The position numbers and the translations under genes are program-made. From the NCBI GenBank assembly GCA_021234155.1, contig JAJEKV010000100.1, positions 2,516,116 through 2,580,115 on the forward strand: a DNA stretch of 64,000 nucleotides, read 5' to 3'. This document shows positions 23,414-34,413 of this stretch, one piece after another (the stretch's first letter is position 1; every line of letters starts with the position of its first letter). The notes beneath the pieces are model-generated. The model was not told the origin of the DNA. It did not search any database and saw nothing but the letters and a program-made list of their open reading frames with translations. The DNA comes from Isoetes taiwanensis. Taxonomy: Eukaryota; Streptophyta; Lycopodiopsida; Isoetales; Isoetaceae.

Positions 23414-24604
23414 TGTAGGAAACACAAACACTTTGTTCTCTTGATTCCATGTCATGCATGTAACCAGAACTATCATATGTGATCTCATCATCCTTCAATT
23501 CCATGAGTTCTTTTGTTGTCACATCATTGTTGTGCTGTTATGGGAGAAAATGTGTCTCCAAGGCCCTTGGATGAACATTGCAGGTGTAGCCTTATTGTAC
23601 TGGCTTTATTAATATTTATGTTGCCTCTGTAATTATTTCATGCTATTATGGTAAATGCTCTCTAGCGTTTCTTATTGATGCATAACATATCTGGATTTGC
23701 ATTGGTGCAAAGTACAAGTGCCGATGGCAAACCTGCATTGCCAAAAATGGGTGCTATCTACATTGTAAAAAATGTTGAAGGCGATGGTGTGCTACCATAG
23801 CTTCAAAACCCAGGTTTATTTTCATGATTTTTTAGTGTCTGGATATGCAAATCGCATTGGTATGATATGCATGTAATGATTTTGGGCATGCTAATTAGAG
23901 ATGGTTGTGTAGCAGGTAGGTGTCTGATCATCTTTAAATCTTCAAATGCAAGGTTATAAAAACAGGGATTATATAGTAAATAAAGATCTGAATAAATAAA
24001 ATGCATTAGCCTTGTGCTGCTAGGATGTTAGTTTCCCCTGGGTATACTAAGTTACTGCCTTCTCTGCATTCTGTGCATGGTATATAAGGTTGATAGGTTG
24101 AAGGGAATGCTGGTTTGAAAAAAGTCTTTGATTGTTCTTCATTTATGTTCATTCTTGAATATATATTATCTTGTTCAAACAATATAACAAATGTTGTTTT
24201 GAGCAAGTAAAAAGAATTGAGACATGTCCGTTCTCATTATTTTTAAGACATGCGGTGCAGAAATCATTCACAATGTAGATGCCATTACGTTCACATGCAT
24301 GGGTTCACTTAAATGATTTAACATAGATTTCTTGATCGGATTATTTACAATTTCCCTCGTGTTGGTTTTATGGCTCAAAAAATGAAAAATCCAGGATCAA
24401 GTGCCTTTCTTGTCTCGAAGTTGGTTCTTTCTTTGTGTAAGTTATGTATACTTGTGTGGATTAATGTTTTCCATGCATCAAAAATAGGTGCCTCAGTTCC
24501 GTGGACGCTAAAAATCTATTCTATTCTATTCTATTCTAATCCCTAAGGTTGAGGACCTTCCCTTTTCACAGATTGGAGGCTAATTTCTCTAACAAATTCC
24601 ACTT
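23414..24604. other. Intergenic, no gene seen
   Basis: No recognisable gene. A (TCTAT)n-type microsatellite occurs near 24512-24538. Confidence 0.4.
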
Positions 24605-24695
24605 AGGTGGGGATGACGTCAAGTCCGCATGGCCCTTATGGGCTGGGCTACACACATGCTACAATGGCAATTACAATAGGAAGCAAGGCGGCAAT
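24605..24695 (+). pseudogene. Nuclear copy of mitochondrial 18S rRNA (rrn18) fragment
   Basis: GGTGGGGATGACGTCAAGTC is the universal small-subunit rRNA motif near helix 34. It is followed by CGCATGGCCCTTATGGGCTG, GGCTACACACATGCTACAAT and GGCAATTACAATAGGAAGCA. The CCGCATGGCCCTTATGGGCTGG form is that of plant mitochondrial 18S; plastid 16S reads differently here. Differences such as CACACATG for CACACGTG fit decay after transfer. Only about 90 bases remain, so this is a NUMT and not a functional rRNA gene. Confidence 0.75.
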
Positions 24696-26424
24696 TTTGT
24701 AAGATGGTGAGGACCATAAATAATAGAGCCACATCAATGTTTGACCCCGTCAAATGGTGGGCTATATGGCTAGAATTGCATATCGTAGCATATTCCATCC
24801 ATGAAAGACCTAACGGACACGAGTCATAGTACAAGAGATCAATGATAATATACAATATGTGGTCGTTGTTAATGACATATCAATCATTAGATAGACATTG
24901 TTAATGACATATCAATTATAAAATTGTACATAGTGCAACTTGGTCTTCAACTTGAGACATCGTTATTCCAAGACTAATGTGTTACCACGAGACCAACGAC
25001 CCAAGCGTTATAAAAATCCAATATTATAATATATCAAAAATCATGATTATGATACGATGTGAAATGCCACAAATCGGCCGCATGCGCATGCCAAAGCAGA
25101 CCCTGGAGACCAGGTCTAACATGAAAAGGAGCCGTTTTGGAATTATGGCCTTTTTGGCCAAAAAGAAAAACTTTTAATCCATTAAGACAGACTATTATCT
25201 GCTTAAGACCTTATAAGGTAATAAGTAGATCTATTAGCAGTCTTAAACATAATCAGATTTTGTGTTTAAGCATAGGATATGGTATTTTACTTTAAAATAT
25301 GGAAATACATGAAGTGCACAATTTTTAGCAATGCAGAAATTCTATCTCAAAGGACTGTATTTCTCAAATGCTTCAGAATATATTTCAATGGAATTATAGA
25401 CAGTATTCTAAATAGACATTATCCTTACTAGTAGCACAGATTTCAGAATGTTACTATTTCTATTATATTACAGTTCCCAAAGTGTCAAATAAGTCAAATA
25501 TTCACCAAATGTAGCAGTATTCTTTTAGAACCCAAAATAAGTGTCCAAATTGAACAAAATACTGAGTATAGAGCAAAGAAACCCATTACCTGCATCCACA
25601 AACAAAAAACAAGCATAAGAATGATTGTAATGCATGGGATAACAGGTGTCAAGGGTTTCTTTGAGGTTATCCCCCTTCACTATATAAGTATTTTAGGCAT
25701 TAAGCCAAAATTTTGATCATATGCATGCAAAACTTAACTGCTACCTTGATCTTGATTTTAGTAGTCTGGTCTTTCTATTTTATGGATGCATCAACTAAAT
25801 ATTAGATCAGACAGGTCTTCTTCATTTATAGTAAGCTGGATATTTATACTAGGATCCCTATTGAATCCAGAACTGTATGTCCTATTTAAATAAGTCAGAT
25901 CATTTATTTAAATTTAAAGCTTAGCAAAATATTTCCACATACTGCTCTATCTGTTTCAGCATTTCAGTTCAATCACAATACATTCATCTACTTATGCATT
26001 TAGGCATGTGAGTATACTTAAAAGAAACTTAAAGGAATTAATACAGGTCCATCAGATCTAGGATGGATTCTTCCCTTTATTCATCCATCCCGGCCAATAC
26101 CATTGGACGGGCTAAAATAGTTTGATAGGTTTAATTCATCTTTGACATTTTTTAGCTAACTAGCTCATAACATTTCTGTTATAGTGTCCTCAGATGCGCA
26201 AGCAATCTTGTTGTTATAGGCAAATTCATCTCCATCAATAATATTGGGAACATATTCGCCATTAACACTTTCGTTCTCCTTCTGCTTATCTTTCTCCGCT
26301 GGATCCTCAATATTATCCATTGGAGTGGAGCTGCTGGAGCCACTACAGAATTGTGGTATTGGAAGATTTTCTTGCTGCCATTTGATTTCAACTTCTCATC
26401 ATCTATCCTCTTCCCTGTGGCAAT
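24696..26424. other. Intergenic, no gene seen
   Basis: AT-rich sequence. A weak inverted repeat spans about 25180-25250 (TTAAGAC ... GTCTTAA, with a central ACCTTATAAGGT palindrome). No coding feature is recognised. Confidence 0.4.
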
Positions 26425-26562
26425 ATTCAGATAGCATCGACCCGAGCCCTCGGATCGTTATTCTGGGATGGGACGAGCAGCTATATATGTGCTCGTCCTT
26501 CCTGTGGCTCGTTATCGGCGTCTTCTCACAGCAGCATCTCTTTCCTTGTCCATTGCTTTGGT
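26425..26562 (+). repeat. Head of a subfamily B hairpin-rich element
   Basis: This closely matches 39981-40114, including CGACCCGAG/CTCGGATCG (26438-26446 and 26449-26457), the GGACGAGCA/TGCTCGTCC hairpin, and CAGCAGCATCTCTTTCCTTG. The left outer arm is degraded. Similarity to the other copy stops near 26560. Confidence 0.75.
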
Positions 26563-28700
26563 TCCTCTTTTCCTGTTCCAATCTATGTCCCTCCCTTCTT
26601 CCACTCCAATCTATCTACGGCTTCTCCAATCTATGTCGTCTGGTTCTTGTCTTCTCTGTACAGGGGAATTCCCGATTGACATGTTCACATCCTATTTGTA
26701 AATCTTCTCTAGCTCTTTTCTTGATTTGGAGTAGCTCTTTTCTTGATTTGGAGAGACTTTGTTCTCATAGACACATGCACGATCCACTTATGCACGATCC
26801 ACTTAAGAGGATGATATATTTTTGTTATGTGCTGACTGAGCTTCTGCAAATTATGTCGATCATCTGAATCGTTTTTATTTTATCTGGGTAGCATGTTGAT
26901 TTTAACTGGATAGCCGGCAGCTTTTCTTATTTGTTTGTTGTAGAGTCATGTACAAATTGTTTTCATTGGTTTTCCAGAGGCATGGGCCTCTTGATCAGAA
27001 CCGATTGCTCAGTTTCATTTGGGATTCGCTCTACTTTTTGCATGCAGCTCTCCATTGCTGGTTGGGTACCAGCAAGGGCATCCGAGTATTTCCAGGTCGC
27101 TGATGTGCCTGCTAGCAGATATTTTTTGTTGTTTTTTGTTGTTGCAGGAAAGATGGAGGCCTATTCGCCCACGATTGGGTCTGCATATCAGCAGACTGTT
27201 GCGGCCTTTCTGGGAATACCTGTGCCATGCAAAATTGGGCTATTTACAACTCATCGTGAGACAATGGAGCACTACCATGACAGGAGCAGCCAGATTCCTG
27301 TGTTCCGGCATGCAGATCACTGCCAGGCAGGAGTTCCTGGGCCGCAGATCCGCCATGCAACATTCGGCTCGTTGCATCCAGCATTCTTGCTCTCGTATCT
27401 TTCTGAGCCTGCCTCATCAAACTCCTCTTCTATCGAATGCCTCTTTTTAGAGGATCTGCTGTTACACCAGCATTCTCATCTTCTGCTATTTCTGCTATGA
27501 CAGTGTTCCACAAATTGCTATTTTGCCACAGATGTGGCAGCCCCCTATCACTATTTGCTGTTAAACCTCCCCATAATGTCATGATGCCTTTACTTTCCGT
27601 TTCTGCATTTGTAATCTATGCTTTTTCCATTGGTCATATGTCCTTCGTTCTTCCTAGGATAAATTGGTAGTAGCTACTTCCCGTGAAAGCAAGGCTCTTC
27701 TATAGTTCTCTATGACCCTTTCTTGCTTCTAAACTTCTTCCCTTCTTTGTGAGCTCCACCCTTTACAATGGTAATAAGAACTTTTTCTCGATAGATTCCT
27801 ATTTATCTTAGGCCCCCTTCTATTAATTATCATGGCCTTTTATTAGCCTTTGATATTTTCTAATGGTTATCTTAACATATATAATTATTAGCGGGAGGAA
27901 TCTTTGGTCCCGCAAAAGCTTCTTCGTCACGACCACGGAATTAGCGACAGGTAAACTGCGACCGACAGGTAAACCGCGACCACGGAATTATCGACAGGCA
28001 AACCGGATAACGGATAAGGTTGAAGCAGATATCTGTGTCTGCTGCGGAGACATCTGTGCAATAGTTGGCAGCTTCAGAATGGGTTGTGACATGCATAAAT
28101 AGCTTCCTTTAACTACCGGGTTGGATTCAAGGGCGAAGAAGGTATGTCTGTCTATTGTGGTTTCTCTTTCTGCTTTCTCTTTCTGCTAAGTTATTCATAT
28201 CTGATCCAAGCTGTGGCAAGCTATCGGCCTTGGTTCCGCAAGCTGGACACTGCTCTGACGATTTTGTCCGACTACTTCTGCTTTGCCCGACAAGATAAAG
28301 CATGAAAATGATTTCGTACTTTGATTTGTAGTTCGGGTATGGTGTTCTCCAGTCTTTGAAGCGATCTTTGGAGAAGCGTTTTCAGGTAAAATTGCACCTA
28401 AAGCCCCTCTTTTTGTGAATCTTTTTAGAATACCGTTGGCGCAGAGGATGAATCAATGCCTCTTGGGTATGCTGCTCTTGGGCTAGACAGTTCTAAAAAT
28501 TTATCTAGTGGGTACGTTGATGGCAAAGAAAATGGTATTAATTATGCAAGGATAGCAGATATAAAGCCATGTTCGATTAAGATCTTGGATAAGAGATCTT
28601 TCCATGACTTATTTTCTATAGCATTCTCGCCCATTTTGTCTAATTATGCTGCAGAACATGATGGCACTCATTGCTCCAACTGTTTCTAGAGCCAGCCTTT
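26563..28700. other. Body of the repeat copy, then unassigned sequence
   Basis: Overlapping open frames at 26244-26867, 26931-27500 and 27019-27450 (189-207 residues at most) occur in pyrimidine-rich repeat DNA. They look incidental: two overlapping frames are equally open and no domain is seen. Short repeats of GACAGGTAAAC[C/T]GCGACC lie at 27945-28000. A frame at 28456-28689 follows a TTTTTAG acceptor and could be an upstream exon of the invertase pseudogene, but this is not shown. Confidence 0.3.
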
Positions 28701-28705
28701 GCATA

Positions 28706-29059
28706 TGCATGAGGAAATATTTGACGGTCTCCATTTTTTGGAGGCAAACCAGTTGTGGCACAATTATAGCCAGGGATCAATTTGAAGAATTATAAATCTA
28801 TAACGAGGTTAGTCTTTTGTTTTGAAAATAAAATGCAACGTTTCATTGTCTTTTCCTTTCTCTTTTTTCCTGGCCAACTGAATCTCTCATGTTCTTTTTA
28901 GGTGTTTGCCAGAGATTTTGTTCCAAGTGGTTTTGGCATGATTAATGAGCAAAAAAGTGTGAAGAAGTTTCTACTAAAAACGTTGCAATCTACAGGCTTG
29001 GGAAAACAAGATTGATTGTTTTATACTTGGTAGAGGGAGCACTGCCTGCTAGTTTCAAG
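28706..29059 (+). pseudogene. Neutral/alkaline invertase fragment
   Basis: The exon at 28902-29059 reads VFARDFVPSGFGMINEQKSV then KKFLLKTLQSTG, which matches the conserved RDFVPSALAFL...FLLKTL block of plant neutral/alkaline invertases (GH100, sucrose hydrolysis). Its end, in two other frames, gives WENKIDCF and EGALPASFK, the next conserved block, followed by a GT donor. The preceding exon (about 28706-28806) contains FGGKPV, where the family has YYxGxPVGT. Several frameshifts and an in-frame stop make it non-functional. The copia element lies 255 bp downstream, within what would have been the next intron. Confidence 0.6.
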
Positions 29060-29309
29060 GTAATTGCATGATCCAATCTACAACAATGTTCAAGCCTAGG
29101 GCAAAGAATTGATTGAAAGACCTGAAAAATGTCTACATGCTTTAACTTATGAATTGAGATCATACTTCTTGCTGGGAGCATCATAATTCACAAAGAGGAA
29201 TGAGATTGATTATTACTCTCTGTATTTTCAAAACGATTTGGTAGCTTCGCAACCCTTCTTTGCGCAGGTGGCTGTTTACAGAAGGATGGTAAAATGATAA
29301 AATGATAAG

Positions 29310-29314
29310 GTTCT
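29310..29314 (+). repeat. Target-site duplication, left (GTTCT)
   Basis: Identical to 34409-34413 on the other side of the copia element. Confidence 0.9.
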
Positions 29315-29581
29315 TGTTAGATTTAATGTGATATATTGAACATGTTAAGTCATTGTAACTTAACGTTGTACCCCATGGGACATTTTATATTAGCCCATGG
29401 GTCCCCCATTCTTTACCTTTTTTCCCTATTTGCCACCCAACATGAGGACGTGGCACATATATATATGTACATCTCATGAGTTAGTGTAATACATAAGCTT
29501 CTTGCTCCTCCTTTGTTACTTGGTGCGTCTCCTCTTCTCTCCATAGTGTTTTGCTGTTCAGATCATCTTCTCCACTCAACA
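29315..29581 (+). repeat. Copia 5' LTR
   Basis: 267 bp, TGTTAG...CAACA. It carries a TATATATATG run and a pyrimidine-rich CTCCTCTTCTCTCC block toward its 3' end, as in U3/R of plant copia LTRs. Confidence 0.95.
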
Positions 29582-29583
29582 TT

Positions 29584-29595
29584 TGGTATCAGAGC
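29584..29595 (+). promoter_or_regulatory. Copia primer-binding site
   Basis: TGGTATCAGAGC, complementary to the 3' end of plant initiator methionine tRNA, begins two bases after the LTR. This is the usual copia primer. Confidence 0.92.
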
Positions 29596-29898
29596 GGTGT
29601 TCCATCCTTGGGTGCTTCACTCTGTGTAGGAGAGGAAGTATTTTGAGAAGGATTTTCTGCCTTGTGGAAAACAAAGCAGATTTTAACCCTAACTTGTGTT
29701 TGAGCCTAGAGAGAAGCATTCTTAAGCATTCTTCTGTTATGGAGAGTTGCATGCAGCAGTAATCAAGCTAAAAGCAGCCCTTGAGTGTAAAATCTGAAAG
29801 ATTTCTTGCAGCAGCTTGCATATTGCCTTGCATGTTGAAGATAGAGTAGGGGTTTGCAGATTTGTGGCATTGATTAGAAGAAGCTTGTGTTTTTTACA

Positions 29899-30757
29899 AT
29901 GGACAGCCGGAAAAGGTGTTCATGAATGAAAAGTTCTTGCTTAAAGGTAAGAACTACTCTATTTGGAAGGAGAAGATGACTTTGGCACTTGATCTTGCCG
30001 GAGTTTGGGATGTAGTAGCTGGTGAAGACCAAAATGAAGATGACAAATGGGAGGAGTTGAACAAAAAGGCTCTGCTACTCATCAAACTTGCAGTGGATGA
30101 TTCCATGCAAAGGCACATACTTGGAGTGAAAAGTGCTAGTGAAGCTTGGCGCAGATTTCAACAAATATATGAGACAAAGAACCATACAAGGAAGCAGCTC
30201 TTAAGGAATCAGCTTAACAGTCTAAAGTTAAGAGAATGTAAAGATGTGAGTGACTTCATTGCGAAGATCATAGAAATCGCTGCACAATTGGCTTCTATTG
30301 GAGTTGATGTTGAAGAGGCCGAGCTCCTAAATGCCATATATCAAGGAGCGCCTGAATATGAGCACTTCCTTGATGCTTTTCAAGCACGGGAGAGTGAGCC
30401 TAGCTCGAAGAGCTTGCAGCAGCCCTACAGCAGAAAGTTTTGAGATCACAAATCTTGGAACAAACGAAGCAGGTTAATTTCAGCCAATCAAGAAGGAATT
30501 TCAGCCAATCAAGAAGAAGGGGGAGCAGGGGTCGAGGAAATTGGAGAAATTTCCAACACCAAGAAGAAGATACTCCCAAAAATGATTCTCAATCTCATCA
30601 GTCTCAACGAGGAGAACCTCAACGAGGAAGAGGCCATGAAAGGGGGCGTACAAATAGAGGTAGAGGGAGAGGCGAACGTTGGAGTTCATACTCCAACAAA
30701 AATATAAAATGATATTGTTGTGATGAAGTTGCCCATATGGTAAATGATTGCCCTCTA
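29899..30757 (+). pseudogene. Copia gag remnant
   Basis: From the likely ATG at 29899 the frame fails within nine codons. The bulk (29922-30440) is the UBN2-type gag domain (LLKGKNYSIWKEKM near the start, LNSLKLRECKDVSDFI later). A frame change near 30440 leads to a basic RG-rich stretch. The CCHC zinc knuckle follows at 30710-30757; its first Cys codon is now TGA, while the remaining C, H and C are in place. Confidence 0.85.
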
Positions 30758-31860
30758 AAGAAGAGTATATTGAAGATGAAACTTGAAAAGGAGTCGCATT
30801 ACCTTGAAGAAGGGTCACCGTCAAGCTCAAAGGAGAAAACCTCTACGGCTGCACAAGATTTTGCAATGTTCGTAGATGAAGTTAACCATGTAAGGTACAC
30901 GTCGGATAGGTGTGTTGCTTGTTTGGATAGTGGTTGCTCGACTCATGTAACAGGTGATGAATCCCTTTTCTCAAAATTTACAAAGTATGATGGAGACAAA
31001 ATCCTTTTGGGAGATGATTCCTCGCTAGCAATAGAAGGGAATGGAAATGTGAGAGTGAAGGGAGAAGGAGACGCTATTGTGACATTTCAAAATGTCAAAC
31101 TTGTACCAGATTTAAAGAGGAATCTGCTTTCTGTTGCTTGCATTACCCGTAAGGGCTTCAAAGTTTTCTTTGATGAAGATGAAGCAATAATTTTTTAGCC
31201 AAGTGAAGAATTCATGAAGATGATAAGAAAGATGAAGGTGATTGCTCGTGCAAGAAGAGAAGGCAATTTATATAAAATGGAGATTGTCCCTGCTCAAAAT
31301 AAGGCCAATATAGTAGCAGGTAGCAGCAGCCAATCAGAGATTTGGCACAAAAGATATGGCCATATCAGTTATGGAAGTTTATGCGACGCTGTCCCAAAGA
31401 AGAAAATGTGCATGGTTTACCTCAAATACATGATGAAAAACAGATTTGTGAACCTTGTGTTCTTGGAAAACGACATAGGGTTCCATTTCCTCAAGAATCA
31501 AATATAGAGCGCCAAAAACCATTGGAATTAGTGCATGCTAACCTTTTGCGGCTTTATGCCAACAAAATCCATTGGTGGATCCTTATACTTCTTCTTGTTA
31601 GTGGATGATTACTCAAGAAGAATGTGGATTTATTTTCTGAAAACAAAATCGGAGGCCTTTTATCATTTCAAAGCCTTCAAGGAAGAAGTGGAATCAAACA
31701 GGCGAGAAAATACTCACGTTAAGGACTGATAATGGAGGAGAATTTTTGTCCACAAAGTTTGAACAATTTTGTGAAGACAATGGGATCAAAAGGCAATTGA
31801 CAACGCCTCGCTCCACAACAAAACGGAGTAGTAGAAAGCAGCGCCAATAGGACAATTTCT
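30758..31860 (+). pseudogene. Copia protease and integrase remnant
   Basis: The aspartic protease active site LDSGCSTHVTG has its DSG at 30926-30934. A TAG at 31196-31198 ends that frame. The integrase His/Cys zinc region (WHKRYGHISYG, then ICEPCVLGK in another frame) covers 31340-31480. The catalytic DDE triad is split over three frames: first Asp at 31604-31606 (VDDYSRRMW), second at 31728-31730 (TDNGGEF), Glu at 31834-31836 (QQNGVVE). Confidence 0.85.
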
Positions 31861-32619
31861 TGAAATGGCAAATTGCCTAATGGCTCAATGGAAGATGCCG
31901 CATCGTTTTTGGGCTGAAGCGATTACTCAACTGCGGTGTATTTGCTGAATAGAGCGGGGACAAGAATTTTAGATGGGAAGACTCCACATGAGGTTTATTA
32001 CAAAAGAAAGCCGGTGTGAATCATTTTATGTGTATTTGGATGTAAAGCTTATGCGCATGTCTTTAAGGAGGATGGCGGGAAGAAATTCGATGACAAAGCA
32101 AAAGTTTGTACCATGCTTGGCTATAGTTTGAGGGCCAAGGCTTACACATTATGGGATCCCTAAGCAGAAAAATCATTGTCTTAGCGTGGCGTCACATTTG
32201 ATGAGAACACTGCGGGTCCAATATCGGTCACCGATCAGCAAGAGCAAGAGGAGGAAATATTTGAATTTCCACTTAAATGGCAACAAGATGAAGGATTAGA
32301 TCAAAACAGGGCATGTTACGCCTCAATGTCAACCAAGAGTTTGGCCCGATAAAGTGCTTACCTATGAAAGAAGAGCTGGTAAAGAAGTGGCAAAAGAAGA
32401 TATTGGTGAAAAGCCAACGGCAAAAGTCGATGCAACTCACCTGAATGCAAAATCAGCCCCTACTACTCATGTGGCACCTTGGGCACAAAGACCATTTACA
32501 AGAAGCCAAGGCAATATTGAGTCTGAAGCAAGTGCAGCAGACTCATCAATGCAATTTTGCCAATATTCATGAACTCATTTCATTTGAAGATGCCGGACAT
32601 TCTAAGGAATGGAAGGACG

Positions 32620-34124
32620 CGAATGGATGAGTAGTACAAATCCATACTAGTCAACAATACATGGGAATTGGTACCAAGACCAAAGGATAGAAATGTCATT
32701 GGATGCAAATGGGTCTATAAGCTAAAAGTATAATGCGATGGGACTGCTCAAAGGCACAAAGCCAGGCTGGTGGCAAAAGGTTTTGCTCAAAGAGAAGGGG
32801 AAGATTACTTAGACACCTATGCTCCGTGTAGCCAAAATGGAAACAAAGTGAGGTTATCCATATCGCTTGCAGCTCAATTTGGATGGAAGTTGTATCAACT
32901 TGATGTGAAAAGCTTTCTTGAACGGAGAGCTCAAGGAGTTGGTCTATTTGGAGCAACCACCGGGATACAAACCACGAAAGGTAACGATCTTGTTTGCAAA
33001 CTAAATAAAGCATTATATGGGCTGAAACAATCATCTAGAGCTTGGTATTCCAAACTTGATAGTTACTTATTGAGCAAAAACTTTGTAAGGAGCAAAGTCT
33101 GATTCTAGCCTCTATATTAAGCATGATGGTGATGACATTACTTTGATCGTAGTATATGTAGATGATCTCATTGTCACGCGCGGTTCTCTCAAGTTGATTC
33201 AACATGAGATAGAAAGTTTGGAGAGTTCTTTGACATGACAAATCTTGGAGAGTTACACTACTTCTTGGGCATTGAAGTGCGTATAGGCTGCCAATGGAAT
33301 TTTTATCCGTCGAGAAAAAGTATGCGGCAGATTTACTAAGGAAATTCCACATGGAGATCTGCTAAACCAGCTTCTACGCCAATGGAGGTTGGCATTAAAC
33401 TTTCAGCTCATGAGAAAGGTGCAAAATCATTCGATGCAACACTCTGGGGGCATTAGTAGGAAGCTTGAACTATCTCGGTGTGACCGGACTGATATATCAT
33501 TTCGCGGTAGGAGTATTGAGTAGATTTTTGGCTAATCCTACTCAAACACATTGGATTGCTTTGCTAAGAGGGTCTTTGAGATACATCAAGGGAACATATG
33601 ATTTTGGTATCTTGTATGAATCAAATAGTCAAACTTGATGTAGTTGGATACACGGACTCGATATGGGCTGGTTGTGTGGACACGAGAAGATCCACAAGTG
33701 GTTATGCATTATCAATTGGAAATGGTGCTGTAACTTGGAAAAGTAAGAGACAAAGCACATTTGCAATTAGCACTTGCTGAAGCGAGAATATAAAGGTTGT
33801 AGCATTGCGGCATGTGAATCCGTTTGGATTCAAAAATTCATGGAAGAAATTGGGATCAATGACAAGCCCAGACCCACGATAATATGAGCAACATACGCAT
33901 TGCAAACAATCCTGTTTTTCATAGCGACCTAAGCATATTGAGACGACCTACCATTTTGTGCGAAAAAGGTTGAGAGTGGAGAAATTGACATCCAATACTT
34001 TGCAGATCGTAAGATCAAATTGTAGATATTTTCACAAAGCCATTAGGAAAAGCCAAGTTTGAAGATTTCAGGTTGGCTCTTGGCGTGAGGAAGGAGGAGT
34101 CTGAAATATCACATTAAGGGGGAG
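32620..34124 (+). pseudogene. Copia reverse transcriptase and RNase H remnant
   Basis: RT motifs are seen at 32770-33100 (LVAKGFAQREGEDYLDTYAP region, then LNKALYGLKQSSRAWY) and the catalytic YVDD at 33155-33166. RNase H sequence (GYTDSIWAGCVDTRRSTSGY) is at 33640-33780, and DIFTKPLGK is near 34027. Frames change between these blocks. The PPT AAGGGGGAG abuts the 3' LTR at 34116-34124. Confidence 0.85.
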
Positions 34125-34408
34125 TGTTAGATTAGTATAATGTGATATATTGAACATGTTAAGTCATTGTAACTTAACGTTGTAACTTAACGTTGTACCC
34201 CATGGGACATTTTATATTAGCCCATGGGTCCCCCATTCTTTACCTTTTTTCCATATTTGCCACCCAACATGAGGACGTGGCACATATATATATGTACATC
34301 TCATGAGTTAGTGTAATACATAAGCTTCTTGCTCCTCCTTTGTTACTTGGTGCGTCTCCTCTTCTCTCCATAGTGGTTTGCTGTTCAGATCATCTTCTCC
34401 ACTCAACA
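34125..34408 (+). repeat. Copia 3' LTR
   Basis: 284 bp, preceded by the polypurine tract. It equals the 5' LTR apart from a 4-bp indel near its start, a 13-bp tandem duplication and two substitutions. Confidence 0.95.
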
Positions 34409-34413
34409 GTTCT

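Larger units (their letters stand above)
29315..34408 (+). mobile_element. Ty1/copia LTR retrotransposon, complete but coding-dead
   Basis: The 5094-bp element has a 5' LTR (29315-29581), a primer-binding site, gag-pol remnants, a polypurine tract and a 3' LTR (34125-34408), between GTTCT duplications. The order protease, integrase, reverse transcriptase, RNase H identifies Ty1/copia. The LTRs differ by two substitutions, a 4-bp indel and a 13-bp tandem duplication (TAACTTAACGTTG, 3' LTR only). The reading frame is broken many times: a frameshift at the gag start, TGA at 30710-30712, TAG at 31196-31198, and frame changes near 30440, 31340, 31540, 31700, 31800 and beyond. It therefore cannot encode its own proteins. 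Either it was mobilised in trans as a defective copy, or many indels accrued after insertion, or the assembly has errors. Confidence 0.97.

Noticed and set aside
26244-27500. Proteins of 207 and 189 residues on the + strand
   Set aside because: Overlapping frames are equally open in pyrimidine-rich repeat DNA, with no domains and with hairpin repeats inside the frame.
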